Shown here one piece after another: positions 62,978 through 64,000 of a stretch of 64,000 nt of DNA. The notes beneath the pieces are model-generated. The model worked only from the letters and a program-made list of their open reading frames with translations, was not told where the DNA came from and made no database searches. The DNA lies in contig CAIVEW010000089.1 in NCBI GenBank assembly GCA_903905065.1, positions 62,001-126,000 on the forward strand, in the 5' to 3' direction. The DNA is from an uncultured Bacteroidota bacterium (GTDB taxonomy: Bacteria; Bacteroidota; Bacteroidia; Chitinophagales; Chitinophagaceae). How positions within the stretch are numbered: the first letter of the stretch is position 1; each line of letters begins with the position of its first letter. The position numbers were made by a program, and so were the translations under genes.

Positions 62978-63192
62978 AGGCTGGAACCGCGATTCTTAAC
63001 TAGGTGCATGTAGTATGCCGCCCGGCTGCGCTTGATGTTCTCCTTCGGCGTGTGCATCACGATCTCCAGTATCTCACGGAGGAATTCTTCGGAGTACTTG
63101 GCGACGATATATTCATGCACACTGAGCGATTTTGTGTCCTGTAATGTGCTTGCGATCTCATAGGCAAAGGTTTTCTTTTCTGCTTCATTCAT
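62974..63192 (-). CDS. small hypothetical protein, 72 aa
   Basis: A 72-residue helical protein (EKKTFAYEIASTLQDTKSLSVHEYIVAKYSEEFLREILEIVM) with a basic C-terminus (ENIKRSRAAYYMHLVKNR). It overlaps the RuvC-like gene by 4 bases and is translated with it. A degenerate operator lies immediately upstream of the start codon. Not recognised. Confidence 0.6.
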   Translation of the reverse strand: MNEAEKKTFAYEIASTLQDTKSLSVHEYIVAKYSEEFLREILEIVMHTPKENIKRSRAAYYMHLVKNRGSSL

Positions 63193-63195
63193 AGA

Positions 63196-63213
63196 GTTCT
63201 CAGATATGGGAAC
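63196..63213. promoter_or_regulatory. palindromic operator, copy 3 (degenerate)
   Basis: GTTCTCAGATATGGGAAC, two positions off the consensus, starting 4 bases before the 72-residue gene, so a bound repressor would block its initiation region. Confidence 0.6.
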
Positions 63214-63307
63214 TTGTTACGTTCCCGATCGTTATTATTTACTAATAATCGAACGTTATGATACCGTAGGTACGAACGATGGTTTTATGCTAAGTTTTTT
63301 GCACGGT

Positions 63308-63325
63308 GTTCTCATAAATGAGAAC
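63308..63325. promoter_or_regulatory. palindromic operator, copy 4
   Basis: GTTCTCATAAATGAGAAC, a full match, between the XRE gene end and the 72-residue gene; with copy 3 it brackets a 95-base promoter region that also has an AT-rich inverted repeat (GTTATTA/TAATAAT). Confidence 0.8.
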
Positions 63326-63341
63326 TTTTAACATAAGTCAC

Positions 63342-63632
63342 TTACGGAGGTTTTTTTCTCTTTTTCTTCCGTTCGACCTTCTTAAACCAGTCTTCTATTT
63401 CCTTGACCGCTTCCTGTCTGAGATCATAAAAGAGTTGGGCTTCGGATGTTTTGTACAATGCAGACAGCTTGTAAAGATTTTTGAGGCCAGGGTAGCGCAA
63501 CCCGTTTTCCCACTCCGAGATGCGGCCTTTGCTTTTCAGGCCCAGTGCGTCCTTTACTTCGTCAAGTGTCAGCCCTGCTTCTAGCCGGGCGATGCGCAGT
63601 TCGTATGGACTGTATCTCGGTCCTTTCTCCAT
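63342..63632 (-). CDS. XRE-family regulator, candidate binder of the operators
   Basis: A 96-residue protein with an N-terminal XRE helix-turn-helix (YELRIARLEAGLTLDEVKDALGLKSKGRISEWENGLRYPGLKNLYKLSALY) and a basic C-terminal tail (WFKKVERKKKRKK). Because it is the only clear DNA-binding protein among the operator-linked genes and has an operator-like site 47 bases upstream of its own start, it is the best candidate for an autoregulating repressor of the cluster. That link is inference. Confidence 0.8.
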   Translation of the reverse strand: MEKGPRYSPYELRIARLEAGLTLDEVKDALGLKSKGRISEWENGLRYPGLKNLYKLSALYKTSEAQLFYDLRQEAVKEIEDWFKKVERKKKRKKPP

Positions 63633-63678
63633 CTATTAAAAAATAACAATTGGGGATCCTTCCGGGCAGACCGGAGAA

Positions 63679-63696
63679 ATTCCTACAAATGAGAAC
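63679..63696. promoter_or_regulatory. palindromic operator, copy 5 (one good half)
   Basis: ATTCCTACAAATGAGAAC; the right half is intact and the left half is degraded. Upstream of the XRE gene. Confidence 0.5.
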
Positions 63697-63834
63697 TGGC
63701 TGTAAAAGAAGATACTGCGGGCAAAAGAAATCCCCGTGATGATGCGAGGAGAACCAGACCGGCAGCTTTGTATGAATTTGTACTTTTATTTTACACGAAA
63801 AATCGCGCGGGTGCGCGGGTGTTGAAGCTGTTTT

Positions 63835-63852
63835 GTTCCCATATATGAGAAC
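63835..63852. promoter_or_regulatory. palindromic operator, copy 6
   Basis: GTTCCCATATATGAGAAC, one substitution in the left arm, 49 bases before the plus-strand gene at the window end. Confidence 0.75.
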
Positions 63853-63865
63853 CGTTGACAGACTG

Positions 63866-63894
63866 TTTACAATCGTACATCTGTATGGTATAGT
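63866..63894 (+). promoter_or_regulatory. sigma70-like promoter, possibly of a leaderless mRNA
   Basis: TTTACA-N17-TATAGT ending 6 bases before the ATG. If used, transcription would start at or next to the start codon. A chance match is possible. Confidence 0.35.
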
Positions 63895-63900
63895 TCAAGT

Positions 63901-64000
63901 ATGAAACCGGTCAATAATTCCATAGCGATCATCCGTCCCAAGCGGCATTTTATGAAATGGGCGAACGTCAATACGCTTGACGAGTGCGAATTTTCCTTTG
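63901..64000 (+). CDS. hypothetical protein (3' partial)
   Basis: An open frame from ATG to the window edge, 33 codons visible (MKPVNNSIAIIRPKRHFMKW and on). It is preceded by an operator copy, so it belongs to the same regulated set but is transcribed the opposite way. Too short to assign; the coding quality looks good. Confidence 0.55.
   Translation, partial: MKPVNNSIAIIRPKRHFMKWANVNTLDECEFSF

Noticed and set aside
30540-64000. Prophage interpretation of the right half
   Set aside because: No capsid, terminase, tail or lysis genes; relaxase, coupling protein and ArdC indicate a conjugative or mobilizable element.

Overview
The window looks like a chromosome segment of a Bacteroidota bacterium, probably of the Chitinophagales/Sphingobacteriales type (inference). 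The evidence is TonB-dependent receptors with an N-terminal carboxypeptidase-regulatory domain, DUF4249 and DUF6089 proteins, GldM-C-like secreted proteins, type IX secretion (T9SS) C-terminal sorting domains, AT-rich gene starts without Shine-Dalgarno sites, and a TAnnTTTG promoter element in front of the tRNA gene.

Bases 1 to about 30,540 read as ordinary chromosome. They hold the 3' part of an isoaspartyl peptidase gene, a TonB receptor/DUF4249 pair, uvrA, two small GldM-C-like secreted proteins, a leucine-type dehydrogenase, a tonB paralogue, a zeta-toxin-like P-loop kinase with a small overlapping partner, a SET-domain protein, a DEAD-box RNA helicase, DUF6089 and OmpA-family outer-membrane proteins, a trans-polyprenyl diphosphate synthase, two paralogous lipoproteins, a T9SS cargo protein, grpE-dnaJ, a TPR lipoprotein, rpe and a second TonB receptor. 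Several intergenic gaps carry REP-like palindromes.

A tRNA-Lys(TTT) gene ends at 30,538 and is followed at once by a tyrosine recombinase. I read everything from there to the window end as one integrated conjugative or mobilizable element whose right end is not in view. A tight minus-strand operon carries two unknown envelope/coiled-coil proteins, a VirD4-type coupling protein, a MobC-like accessory protein and a HUH relaxase; an excisionase-like protein follows. No mating-pore (tra/virB) genes are seen, so the element is either mobilizable or has its pore genes beyond the window. Bases 38-44 kb hold poorly known genes, including a two-TM protein split by an in-frame amber codon and a 10-codon minigene with unusually strong expression signals. 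The cargo is about 16 kb of surface protein genes: one truncated and two intact beta-propeller-like/PKD/T9SS paralogues, and a 3737-residue adhesin-like protein with about 21 Ig-like (Big2-like) repeats.

The right end (60.6-64 kb) has an ArdC-type antirestriction protein, a short N6-methylase-like protein lacking the NPPY motif, a RuvC-fold protein with altered catalytic positions, an XRE regulator and a gene cut by the window edge. These genes are linked by at least six copies of a palindromic operator, GTTCTCATwwATGAGAAC, which looks like a single regulatory circuit.
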